Shown here in pieces: positions 9,748 to 17,683 of a stretch of 64,000 nt of DNA. Both the position numbers and the translations under genes were made by a program. The notes under the pieces are model-generated. The model had not been told where the DNA came from, did no database searches, and worked only from the letters and a program-made list of their open reading frames with translations. The stretch comes from Solimicrobium sp040544425 (lineage in GTDB: Bacteria; Pseudomonadota; Gammaproteobacteria; Burkholderiales; Burkholderiaceae_D), in the NCBI GenBank assembly GCA_040544425.1, contig JBEONO010000008.1, forward strand, positions 135,284 through 199,283. The letters run 5' to 3'. The stretch's first letter is position 1; every line of letters starts with the position of its first letter.

Positions 9748-10050
9748 ATGACAATTCGGCCTAAATTCGACATACAGAAATTGCAGGAGCAGTCCCTGAA
9801 GATCTCAGCAATCTTGCGGGCTTTATCGAATCCGGATCGCTTGCTGATTTTGGCACAACTGGCCAATCGCGAATCTTGTGTTGGCGAATTGGAAGAAGTT
9901 CTGCAGATCCAGCAGCCGACTTTGTCCCAGCAACTGGGGGTTCTGCGCTTGGAGAGTTTAGTGTCCACGCGCAGAGATGGCAGAAAAATCTACTACCGCT
10001 TGGCGGCCGGACCCATAATCGAGCTACTGAAATCGCTGCAGATAAAGTAA
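9748..10050 (+). CDS. ArsR-family transcriptional regulator
   Basis: A 100-residue winged-helix regulator. ALSNPDRLLILAQL, the recognition region QPTLSQQLGVLR and the wing TRRDGRKIYYRL are clear. The layout is that of the BigR/SqrR sulfide sensors, and it directly follows the SQR-like gene (24 nt). However, only one cysteine is present (about residue 44), whereas those sensors use two, the second in the last helix. A disulfide or persulfide-bridge switch as known for SqrR is therefore not supported. It may sense something else or form an inter-subunit link. Confidence 0.85.
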   Translation: MTIRPKFDIQKLQEQSLKISAILRALSNPDRLLILAQLANRESCVGELEEVLQIQQPTLSQQLGVLRLESLVSTRRDGRKIYYRLAAGPIIELLKSLQIK

Positions 10051-10471
10051 TTCCGGACAGGGCTTACATTGACTCAATGTCACGCAGACACAGGCACCAT
10101 TTCAAATAGCGGTCACCAATTAAGCGAGAACTTCCCGTCCTTTTTGATTACCTCAATATATCTAATAATTCGTTATGTTTCGTCATTAATCACCTCGACC
10201 TGTTCATTTTCTTTAATCGCCATTCTAATTGGCTCGGCCTTGCAGGCTGGAGAATCTGATTTAATTTTTTGGCATCCTTTGGAGAATACGTTACAACCTG
10301 CAGAATATAAACTGGCAGTTGCCAACAATGGTGCTAATGTGAAGATATAGATTCTGCAATCTGACTGGTTGCGCATAACCAAAGGATGTGACGAATCAGT
10401 CTGCGGCTGGACTAGTGATCGGTTTGATTGAGCCGACGTTGTTGCAATTATTAGCAGAGACAAAATTCATT
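10051..10471. other. gene-poor stretch before the MASE3 kinase
   Basis: About 420 bases with no convincing gene. Weak frames on both strands lack ribosome sites and recognisable families. Part of it (10388-10471) is in frame with the downstream kinase, which leaves the kinase start uncertain. No clear hairpin terminator or promoter was recognised. Confidence 0.4.
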
Positions 10472-12205
10472 ATGTTCAAAACTGAAAAGTTCAGGCCATC
10501 CTGGATGCATCCAGGCTTTCATGGCGAGATGGCCAGTGCGGCCCTGTTCATACTGACGCTGGCTATCATTGAGATAATAGTTTGCCTGTTACCGGCCTGG
10601 ACGAACAGCGCCGGCATTCCCCATTTCGTGACTTACCATACCTTTATGGAAACGATCTCCATCGTTATTTCCATGATGGTGTTCCTGGTCGGCTGGAACA
10701 CACACAGAGACAAAATATCCGGGAATATCGTGTTGCTGTCCTGTGTATTTTTCTATGTTGGCGTGATCGATTTTTCTCATACTGCTTCCTATTTCGGCAT
10801 GCCGGATTTCATCTCGCCGAACGATCCAGAAAAAAATATCATCTTCTGGTTACTGGCTCGCCTGCTCGCTGCGCTGGTGTTGCTGACGGTTTCGGTACGC
10901 GACTGGAAACCCTTGGATTCACTAAAGATCAGGAATCTGATTTTCGTTCTGTTGACGGCACTGGCGCTGGTCTTCAACTGGACCGTCATTGTTCACCAGA
11001 GCTGGTTCCCGGCAACCTTCGTCAATGGACAGGGCCTGACCCATTTCAAAAAAAACTTTGAATACGTCATCATCGCCATTAATTTGAGCACCGCTGCCAT
11101 TCTTCTGACCAAGCTGAAAAAACCGCAACCGTTCAACATCGTCCTACTGCTCGAGGCGGCAACTGTCATGGCAATGAGTGAATATTTCTTTACGATTTAT
11201 TCAACCATGAAGGGCAGCTACAATGCCATGGGGCATATCTACAAGGTGATTGCCTATTATCTGATCTATCGCGCGATTGTGGTACAGGTGATTGAAGATC
11301 CCTACAAGGAACTGCAACAGGCGGAAGAACTGCTGCTGCAAACCAACCGGGAACTGGAAGACCGCGTTATCAGGCGCACCAAAGATTTGAAAGAAGCGAA
11401 TGAAACGCTGGATAAGGCGCACTCCGAGTTGAAAAAAATGCAGAACGAACTGATTCAACGTGAAAAAGTTGCCGCGCTTGGTTCCCTGGTCGCAGGTATT
11501 TCGCATGAACTCAATACCCCGTTAGGTAACGCCATATTGATGTCATCGAGCATGCTGAATCAACTGGAACAGTTGAAAGAAAAAATGTGCAACGACACAT
11601 TGAAGCGATCAGAACTGGCGGACTGGCAGACCCAGACCGCTGAAATGGCGCAGCTCTGTGACCGATCAATCAACCGGGCGGCAACTCTGGTCGCCAGTTT
11701 CAAGCAGGTCGCCATTGACCAGACTTCCGAACAGCGCCGCACTTTTGATCTGCACAAAAATATTGAAGACCTCCTGGCAACCATCCGGCCCGGCCTGTCA
11801 GGCGCCCAATGTATGATCAGCAATGAAATCCCGAGCGGTATTGAATGTGACACCTTCCCCGGCCCGTTGGGACAGGTCATTGGCAACCTGCTGCAAAATG
11901 CAGTCGTACATGGTTTCAATCAAGGACAGTGTGGCCATATTGTGATCGCCGCCCAGACTGATCAAGGTCAAGTGGCGTTGTCCGTAACCGATGATGGGGT
12001 CGGGATGCAGGCAGCAACACTGGCGCACATCTTCGATCCATTTTTCACCACAAAGCTTGGCAAAGGCGGTTCGGGGCTGGGTCTGACAGTCTGTCACCGC
12101 ATCGTGACGTCAATCTTGGGCGGAGATATCCATGTTGTCTCAAAGCCTGGTAGTGGGACGCGATTTGTGTTGTCGATACCGCTCACGGCTCCGGGTAAAC
12201 TGTAG
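10472..12205 (+). CDS. MASE3-domain membrane sensor histidine kinase
   Basis: Sensor kinase with a multi-pass N-terminal domain of MASE3 type (about residues 20-275; FHTFMETISIVISMMVFLVGW-like segment, SHTASYFGMPDF). A coiled coil follows (about 280-335), then HisKA with the phospho-acceptor His in GISHELNTP, and an HATPase domain with DDGVGMQ and GKGGSGLGL. No receiver is attached and no regulator gene is adjacent, so it is an orphan kinase here. The segment SFKQVAIDQTSEQRRTFDL is shared almost exactly with the kinase at 60203-62638. The start is uncertain: ATG 10472 is chosen, while a GTG at 10388 would add 28 residues. Confidence 0.85.
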   Translation: MFKTEKFRPSWMHPGFHGEMASAALFILTLAIIEIIVCLLPAWTNSAGIPHFVTYHTFMETISIVISMMVFLVGWNTHRDKISGNIVLLSCVFFYVGVIDFSHTASYFGMPDFISPNDPEKNIIFWLLARLLAALVLLTVSVRDWKPLDSLKIRNLIFVLLTALALVFNWTVIVHQSWFPATFVNGQGLTHFKKNFEYVIIAINLSTAAILLTKLKKPQPFNIVLLLEAATVMAMSEYFFTIYSTMKGSYNAMGHIYKVIAYYLIYRAIVVQVIEDPYKELQQAEELLLQTNRELEDRVIRRTKDLKEANETLDKAHSELKKMQNELIQREKVAALGSLVAGISHELNTPLGNAILMSSSMLNQLEQLKEKMCNDTLKRSELADWQTQTAEMAQLCDRSINRAATLVASFKQVAIDQTSEQRRTFDLHKNIEDLLATIRPGLSGAQCMISNEIPSGIECDTFPGPLGQVIGNLLQNAVVHGFNQGQCGHIVIAAQTDQGQVALSVTDDGVGMQAATLAHIFDPFFTTKLGKGGSGLGLTVCHRIVTSILGGDIHVVSKPGSGTRFVLSIPLTAPGKL

Positions 12206-12269
12206 TCACATCATTGCCAGGAACGCGCCCTGGGCAGGGGGATCGAGCGGACGGTCGTCACGTCAGCAA

Positions 12270-12551
12270 TCAGGCAACAGCCAGAGATACCTTCTTCCCT
12301 GCACGCGTCGTCAGAATTATCAGCATATCGAGACTGAATTTTTCGTACTTTCCCCTAATTAGATCTGATACGCGCGATTGGCTGATTCCCAGCAAATTTG
12401 CGGCTTCCGTTTGAGTCCAACGCTTCTTTTCTACTGTGTCACGCAAGTAGGCCATAAGCTCAGATCTCATCGCCAGCAGCGATGCTTCTTCCGCTGGGAA
12501 TCCCAGATCTTCGAAGACATTCCCATTCGAATTGATAATTTTCGTTTTCAT
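12270..12551 (-). CDS. HigA-like antitoxin (XRE-family HTH)
   Basis: A 93-residue DNA-binding antitoxin. The helix-turn-helix WTQTEAANLLGISQSRVSDLIRGKYEKFSLDML is characteristic of antitoxins that pair with phage Gp49-like toxins. It starts 3 nt after the toxin stop, so the order is toxin then antitoxin, as in HigBA systems. It probably neutralises the toxin and represses the shared promoter upstream of the toxin gene. Confidence 0.85.
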   Translation of the reverse strand: MKTKIINSNGNVFEDLGFPAEEASLLAMRSELMAYLRDTVEKKRWTQTEAANLLGISQSRVSDLIRGKYEKFSLDMLIILTTRAGKKVSLAVA

Positions 12552-12554
12552 GAT

Positions 12555-12869
12555 TCATTCCCCTATTAACCCGAAGCGACGGATAGCAAGATCAATGTCT
12601 TCCCGCCGCGTTTTTTGGGATTTCTTTTGAAATGCGTGGAGCACATACACGCCATCGTTTCTTCTGGCGACATAAATAACGCGCCATTCGCCCATGACAT
12701 GTAATCGAATTTCGTAGACACCGACACCAACAGTAATCATCGGTTTGAAATCTGATGGCATGAATCCACGTTGCACGGCATCCAGCTCAAATCCAGCCAG
12801 GCGCCTGGCTTCATCCGGAAAGTTCCTTGGATCATCCAGACTGGATCCGACAAACTTAAGTTTCTTCAT
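12555..12869 (-). CDS. HigB-like toxin (phage-derived Gp49-like, RelE superfamily)
   Basis: A 104-residue protein with the family pattern SLDDPRNFPDEARRLAGFEL, then VYEIRLHVMGEWRVIYVARR and VYVLHAFQKKSQKT, typical of Gp49-like/HigB2-type mRNA interferases of the RelE fold. The catalytic-type Arg, Tyr and Lys residues near the C-terminus appear intact. It is first in a two-gene operon with the HTH antitoxin, with a promoter and dyad directly upstream. The toxin is likely functional, judging from its intact length. Confidence 0.85.
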   Translation of the reverse strand: MKKLKFVGSSLDDPRNFPDEARRLAGFELDAVQRGFMPSDFKPMITVGVGVYEIRLHVMGEWRVIYVARRNDGVYVLHAFQKKSQKTRREDIDLAIRRFGLIGE

Positions 12870-12873
12870 TTTA

Positions 12874-12909
12874 ATTATAACGGTACTTATATAATTTATT
12901 CAAGTACTT
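12874..12909 (-). promoter_or_regulatory. promoter and candidate operator of the toxin-antitoxin operon
   Basis: Reading the minus strand, TTGAAT (12898-12903) and TATAAT (12874-12879) are separated by 18 nt, just upstream of the toxin start. A dyad GTACTT-N13-AAGTAC (12883-12907) overlaps the spacer, and the palindrome AAGTACTT (12902-12909) lies at its upstream edge. This suits autoregulation by the HTH antitoxin. Confidence 0.5.
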
Positions 12910-12940
12910 AGATAATCATTCAGCTTCAGATAAAGGAAAA

Positions 12941-13075
12941 TCAGTATTTGCACCAGTTAGCAAGGGTAGGTAATTGAACAGCGTGAACAGTCATCACCGC
13001 TGCAGTAGCACCTGAATTGGTAAACGATTCGGCCAGCTCACTGAAACAGTTTATGTATCCGGGCATTGCCGGCAT
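12941..13075 (-). CDS. possible 44-residue small protein with a PpiD-like decapeptide
   Basis: Short open frame starting ATGCCGGCAATG with AGGAG 9 nt upstream. It encodes 44 residues including FSELAESFTN, the same ten residues that occur in the ppiD product encoded near 15313. The DNA match is 27 of 29 bases and both mismatches are synonymous. The rest matches nothing I recognise. It could be a small gene, or a remnant of a duplicated or displaced ppiD segment. It lies just downstream of the membrane-protein gene on the same strand. Confidence 0.25.
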   Translation of the reverse strand: MPAMPGYINCFSELAESFTNSGATAAVMTVHAVQLPTLANWCKY

Positions 13076-13097
13076 GAACCCTTGCTCCTAGCCTGCT

Positions 13098-14273
13098 CTA
13101 GACCTGCCGAACCGACTTTTTGGCATCCAACACAATTCCAGCCACCAACAAAGGAAGTGTGAACAGGACGTACCCTTTTCCTTCCCAGTTCATCCAGACA
13201 TTGGCCGATAAGACACCTGCTCTAAATAACTCGCCGAACCCGATAAACATCGTAGGCAAGGCAATTAACGTCCAAACAAAATACAACCAGCTGGCTGGTG
13301 AATCATTCAGCCGTTTGTACACCAGCCAGACTACCAATCCGTACACGACGGCCGCACATACCTGCCAAACCGGTGATCCACTGGCTGACGCCCGGCCAAA
13401 CACATGAATCGGTTGATAGAATATTCCATCCAGCCATGCCCACAGATAAAACGTGCCATGAATTAATAATGCGACAGTCAAAGACCAGACGATAAAGCGA
13501 ATTGCCTTGGATCGATCAATCTTCGACAGACAAATTCCCAACCCCACCGGGAACACGATAAACGGCACCCGGGCTGTTGCAACAATGCCTGCCGCTATTG
13601 CTATCAAGAGCAATGCCCGGTCGCCAGTGTAGTGTCGATGCAAAGCCAAAGTCAGACCCGCCATCGCGAGCGCCGATGCAGGCAGGTCATGGCCGGTGAT
13701 ACTCATTTGCAGGAAACAAATGGATGCCAAAGTTAGAGCAACGAACGGCAGTGCCTGGCCTTTCTTGATCCGGTTAACGAGTGCGGCGGCTAGGAACAGG
13801 TACAGCGGAACCAGTAGCGCCAGGCACCCGGAAAGATATAAAACTGCATTGAGCATGATCCAACCGGGACCTGGACTGACCGGAGCGCCGTCGAATAAAT
13901 GCACCGAATACGGATGCAGTCCATGCAGAAATAAGGCACGCGCTGGCTCCAAAACAGCATCCGGTGCGGAGCTTAACTGGCCCGGCAAACGTGTACGCGG
14001 ATACAGCAATAAGTTTAAAACCGCGAGAATAGCTATGCCGACAGCCCAAAATGGCGTGGCAAAACTCATTGCAAACTCACTGGTAACCAACAATACAAGC
14101 AGCAAAATCGCGAAATACACAGCGACGGCTGCGATAGCCTGGGAGGGAAAGTGCTTTAAAAAAAACGGCACCGCCGTGATGGTAAGAATTAAGCAGTAAA
14201 GCGTTTTCACAAAAAACTGATTCATTTGTGATGAATGCGTTTTCGCTGGTTTAAAAATTTTCAAATCAATCAT
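13098..14273 (-). CDS. polytopic inner-membrane protein, glycosyltransferase-like
   Basis: About 390 residues with ten or more hydrophobic segments separated by short loops. Features such as YPRTRLPGQLSSAPDAVLEPARALFLHGLHPY (in the first periplasmic loop) resemble lipid-linked sugar-transferase membrane proteins, but no family is certain. The start is ambiguous: ATG 14273 is used; 14225 and an upstream GTG at 14381 are in frame, and none has a strong ribosome site. It is not linked to an obvious operon. Treat it as a membrane protein of unknown function. Confidence 0.6.
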   Translation of the reverse strand: MIDLKIFKPAKTHSSQMNQFFVKTLYCLILTITAVPFFLKHFPSQAIAAVAVYFAILLLVLLVTSEFAMSFATPFWAVGIAILAVLNLLLYPRTRLPGQLSSAPDAVLEPARALFLHGLHPYSVHLFDGAPVSPGPGWIMLNAVLYLSGCLALLVPLYLFLAAALVNRIKKGQALPFVALTLASICFLQMSITGHDLPASALAMAGLTLALHRHYTGDRALLLIAIAAGIVATARVPFIVFPVGLGICLSKIDRSKAIRFIVWSLTVALLIHGTFYLWAWLDGIFYQPIHVFGRASASGSPVWQVCAAVVYGLVVWLVYKRLNDSPASWLYFVWTLIALPTMFIGFGELFRAGVLSANVWMNWEGKGYVLFTLPLLVAGIVLDAKKSVRQV

Positions 14274-14549
14274 GTTAATTTCTGCCATTTTGTTGCTGTC
14301 GATATGGTTCAGACAGTGTTTGGATAAAGAAATGTTGATGCCGGAATTTCTATCCAGCCTGATGCGCTTTTCGTGTTTCACAATAAGACGTCTTGGGCCC
14401 GAGAGGTGATTTGTCCGCCTTTAGACGGACCGTGCTCTTTGCTGCCGGTCGGTGTACTCCGAACTGGATATCCATTTGGCACAGGTAAGCTGGGACGCAA
14501 TCCCAGCCCACCGCGCTTTCAGGTCAATCAATCACAAAGTACAGACGAC
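14274..14549. other. gene-free stretch with small hairpins
   Basis: No supported gene here, apart from a possible upstream extension of the membrane protein to 14381. Two short stems are visible: GTCCG/CGGAC with an 8-nt loop (14413-14430) and GCTGGGA/TCCCAGC with a 5-nt loop (14489-14507). They may belong to a structured RNA or be incidental. No known RNA family was recognised on either strand. Confidence 0.4.
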
Positions 14550-14583
14550 CATAAAAAACAAGGGCAGCTGAATTAGCTGCCCT
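14550..14583 (-). terminator. rho-independent terminator of ppiD
   Basis: AGGGCAGCT-GAATT-AGCTGCCCT forms a 9-bp stem (14561-14583). On the minus strand it is followed by a run of T residues (the AAAAAA at 14552-14557 on the plus strand). It is 27 nt past the ppiD stop. Confidence 0.85.
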
Positions 14584-14609
14584 GTTGATTAATCCGATCG
14601 CTCAGCCAA

Positions 14610-16541
14610 TTACGATGCGGCTTTCGGTTTATCAGCCCCAACCGGTTTGACAATTTTCACATCGCCATTCTGTTTTAACTGATTCACGAAACTGAACAGG
14701 CCCTGCGAGCCCAAGACGTTTTCGATCTGCTTGCCAATTTCAGCTTCCTGACCCGGCGCCGCTGCTGCCTGCTGTACCTTGTTGATGCGATACACGGCAT
14801 AACCCTGACCCGGAATATCCACGCCCACAAACGCTGGCAATTTACGGATGTCGGCCTTCATGACTGCCTCAAACGCATTGCGCGCCAGCGCGGGTTGCTG
14901 CAGACGCGACACGATTACGCTGCTGCCAAATCCGGCATCATCCGGTTTTGCCAGCAGACCGGCCAGTTTGGCTTCGCCCGCTTTTTTGGCCAGTGCATTG
15001 GCTTCCGTTGCGGTTACCGCTGCGCTGACGACATCTTTGACTTCTTCCAACGGCCGTTTTGACGCTGGCTTGTATTCCTTGATATGCGCTGAAACCAGGG
15101 TATTTGAACCCAGGTCCACCGCTTCCATATTGTGCTTGTTCTTGATCACATCATCCGAAAACAGGGCTTTGAGGAATTTGGGATTCGATAATACCGGATT
15201 GGTCAGAGCTGCCAGATTGTTTGGTGTGCGACTGATTTTGTCGGCCGACTGGATCGTCAGTTTTAATTTGTCCGCAGCCGGCTTCAAACTGTCTGACTGT
15301 TCGTACACGGTGTTGGTAAACGATTCGGCCAACTCGCTGAATTTCTTCCCGGCTTTTTGTTTCTTGATCTCTTCGCTGATTGAATCCTTGACCTGATCCA
15401 TCGGTTTCACCGAAGCCGGTTTAATCGTGGTCACGCGGATGATGTGGTAGCCGAAATCAGTCTCAACCAGATCGCTGATTTCATCCTGCTTCAATTTGTA
15501 CACGGCTTCTTCAAATGGCTTGACCATCATCCCCTTGCCGATAAAATCCAGATCGCCGCCCTGCGCTGCCGAACCTTCATCCTGCGAATATTGCCTGGCC
15601 AACTGGGCAAAATTGGCCGGCTGTTTTTTCACCAGGGCCAGTACTTCTTCTGCCTTGGCTTTCGCCGCAGCTTTGTCCGCTGCACTGGCACCTTTGGCGA
15701 CCTTGATCAGAATATGACTGGCGCGACGCTGTTCGTCGTTCGTATAATTTTTCAGGTTCTGATTGTAGTAGTCTTTGATTTCATCATCAGAGACAGGAAT
15801 CTGCGCAGCAATGGTGTCACCACTGAGCACCAGATACTCGATGCTGGCCGTTTCCGGGATTTCAAACTGTTTGCTGTTTTTATCGTAATACGCTTTGAGC
15901 ATCGCGTCGGTGACTTTTACCTGGCCAACGAAATCCGCCGCCTTGAAATCCAGCGCCTGAATATCACGCTCCTGATTGGAAATGGCATTGATCTGGGCGA
16001 CCAGCGTTTTCGGTGCAAACGCCGTGTTTTGAATCGAGTCGGTCAATTGCTGCTGCGCCAGATCCAGACGCAGGTTGTTCTCATACATCGCCTTGCTCAA
16101 TCCCTGGCCCTGCAATGCTCTTGCATAGCCCTGGCTGTCGAACGAGCCGTCCGGCAAGGTTAATCCGGGAATCCCCAGAATGGTCTTTTGCAATTCTGCG
16201 TCTGAGGTGGTCAGCTTTTCATTGCGCACTTCGGTTTTCAGAGCACGCTGCGCGATCAGGTTGTCGAGGATCGACTGTCTGACTTCGGCGGTATTGAACA
16301 GGGCTTCATCAAACTTGGCACCGTAACGCTGACGCATCTGACTCATGCGATCACGGAATGCATCGTCGAACTCTTGCTGAGAAATATTTTCACCGGCTAC
16401 TGTCGCCATCGTGCTGTCGCCGCCGCTCGGCGCGAACTTGGACAGACCAAACAGGGCAAACGAGGGAACAATAAATAACAGCAAAATGAATTGCATCAAA
16501 CGCTGGTGGGTACGTACGTATTCAAACATGGTGGAATTCAA
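14610..16541 (-). CDS. ppiD: PpiD, periplasmic peptidyl-prolyl isomerase/chaperone
   Basis: A 643-residue inner-membrane-anchored folding factor. The N-terminal anchor lies at about 15-33 (FILLLFIVPSFALFGL), followed by a SurA-like N domain. A parvulin domain near residues 270-365 contains RASHILIK, SQDEGSAAQGGDLDFIGKG and FGYHIIRV, and a C-terminal domain follows. PpiD assists outer-membrane and periplasmic protein folding near the Sec translocon. It stands alone with its own terminator. In many Burkholderiales ppiD follows hupB and two tRNAs; here those are 15 kb away, separated by the cytochrome cluster. A PpiD-like decapeptide recurs at 12941-13075. Confidence 0.93.
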   Translation of the reverse strand: MNSTMFEYVRTHQRLMQFILLLFIVPSFALFGLSKFAPSGGDSTMATVAGENISQQEFDDAFRDRMSQMRQRYGAKFDEALFNTAEVRQSILDNLIAQRALKTEVRNEKLTTSDAELQKTILGIPGLTLPDGSFDSQGYARALQGQGLSKAMYENNLRLDLAQQQLTDSIQNTAFAPKTLVAQINAISNQERDIQALDFKAADFVGQVKVTDAMLKAYYDKNSKQFEIPETASIEYLVLSGDTIAAQIPVSDDEIKDYYNQNLKNYTNDEQRRASHILIKVAKGASAADKAAAKAKAEEVLALVKKQPANFAQLARQYSQDEGSAAQGGDLDFIGKGMMVKPFEEAVYKLKQDEISDLVETDFGYHIIRVTTIKPASVKPMDQVKDSISEEIKKQKAGKKFSELAESFTNTVYEQSDSLKPAADKLKLTIQSADKISRTPNNLAALTNPVLSNPKFLKALFSDDVIKNKHNMEAVDLGSNTLVSAHIKEYKPASKRPLEEVKDVVSAAVTATEANALAKKAGEAKLAGLLAKPDDAGFGSSVIVSRLQQPALARNAFEAVMKADIRKLPAFVGVDIPGQGYAVYRINKVQQAAAAPGQEAEIGKQIENVLGSQGLFSFVNQLKQNGDVKIVKPVGADKPKAAS

Positions 16542-16630
16542 TCATTCACATACTGGTGGGCGCGTCGGTGATTTCGTATCAGCCGATACAAAAAAAAAGG
16601 AACTGGCGTTCTCTTTTCGATGGTCTGTTG

Positions 16631-16674
16631 TTTTAACGTTATTGCAACGGTGTTTCAACGGTGTTTTAACGTTA
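16631..16674. repeat. nested direct repeats upstream of ppiD
   Basis: TTTTAACGTTAT occurs at 16631-16642 and 16663-16674, enclosing two tandem copies of CAACGGTGTT. The block lies in the roughly 210-bp gap between ppiD and the CcmI-like gene, so it could be a regulator site in the ppiD promoter region or simple slippage. Confidence 0.55.
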
Positions 16675-16750
16675 TGAGTTGTTCATTTGACTGCACAATA
16701 AATAGCAATAACACAATCAAACCAGCCACTCATGGCAACGTGCGATTCTA

Positions 16751-17653
16751 TCAGTGTTTTCCGATGGCTGACAAGCCAGACTGGCCAGCAATTTTCCCTG
16801 CGCTGTTTTTGCCGCTTAAGTGCTTATTTGCTTCCTGAATGTTTTGTTCCGCCAGTTTTGCCTCGGCCGAATCAGGTGCTGCTGCGGCGGTCAACTGTTT
16901 CCAGTAGCCGATAGCGGCCTGATAGTCGCCCCGTTCAAACGCTTCACTGCCAGACAGTGCCAGCGCCTTGATGTTTTTTGGATCGGCCGCCAGCGCCCGT
17001 TTTAAAATACTGCGCGACTCGGCATCCCATTGCCGGTTGTTGGCCATTACCCGCGCATCGACCCAATCGGCCAGCAGCGTTGCATCCGGCGCCAACAGCG
17101 CTGCGGCTTTGGCGTAGGCATCGGCAGCCTGCTTGGGCTGTCTGAGTTCACTGTAAGATCTGGCCAGCAATAACCAGCCTTCGCCATTGTTCGGATTTTT
17201 CTCCAGCTTGCCTTCCAGCCGTTTCGTCAATGCGTTCAGATCGCCGCCGTTGTTTGACGTCATCGGCGCGAGGGCCGCATCAGTTGTCGGAACCGGTCGC
17301 TGCGATTGTGGCGGCGCAACCGTCTCCTGGCTGGGCACGTTCACTGACAGATCTGGTTTGCCCGCGGCCAGATACAGGGCAAATGCCGCCGCAACGGAAA
17401 TCGCTGGCACAATCCAGCGCAGCTGTCTGGTCTGGGACGGCACATTGCCATCTGCCAGTATCGACAGATGAATGGCGGCCTGCTCCCGTTCGAACTGTTC
17501 CTGATCGATTTTTCCTTGTGCCCTGGCCTGCAACAACTGGCGCAGTTTCAACACCGGCGTATTGTCCTGCCGTTTTCCGGGCAATGCGAACGCGCCGCTG
17601 ACACCTAACATGAGCAAGACAAACGCGGCAATGCCGATCAATATGATTAACAA
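16751..17653 (-). CDS. CcmI-like TPR protein of cytochrome c maturation (copy 1)
   Basis: A 300-residue protein: N-terminal membrane helix (about 1-23), a helical segment LRQLLQARAQGKIDQEQFEREQ of the CcmI cytoplasmic loop type, a second membrane helix (about 84-102), then a periplasmic TPR domain (about 140-280) related to NrfG/CcmI. CcmI presents apocytochrome C-termini to the haem lyase. It lies 30 nt after the beta-barrel gene and ends the cytochrome operon, so it may be a dedicated chaperone for the two giant cytochromes. A second CcmI (419 aa) is encoded at 27048-28307. Confidence 0.8.
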   Translation of the reverse strand: MLIILIGIAAFVLLMLGVSGAFALPGKRQDNTPVLKLRQLLQARAQGKIDQEQFEREQAAIHLSILADGNVPSQTRQLRWIVPAISVAAAFALYLAAGKPDLSVNVPSQETVAPPQSQRPVPTTDAALAPMTSNNGGDLNALTKRLEGKLEKNPNNGEGWLLLARSYSELRQPKQAADAYAKAAALLAPDATLLADWVDARVMANNRQWDAESRSILKRALAADPKNIKALALSGSEAFERGDYQAAIGYWKQLTAAAAPDSAEAKLAEQNIQEANKHLSGKNSAGKIAGQSGLSAIGKH

Positions 17654-17683
17654 GTTGAATACTCCAGTTTGATGTTTTGAACG

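Noticed and set aside
10069..10350. Plus-strand 93-codon frame upstream of the MASE3 kinase
   Set aside because: No Shine-Dalgarno sequence and odd composition, with a competing frame on the other strand; insufficient support.
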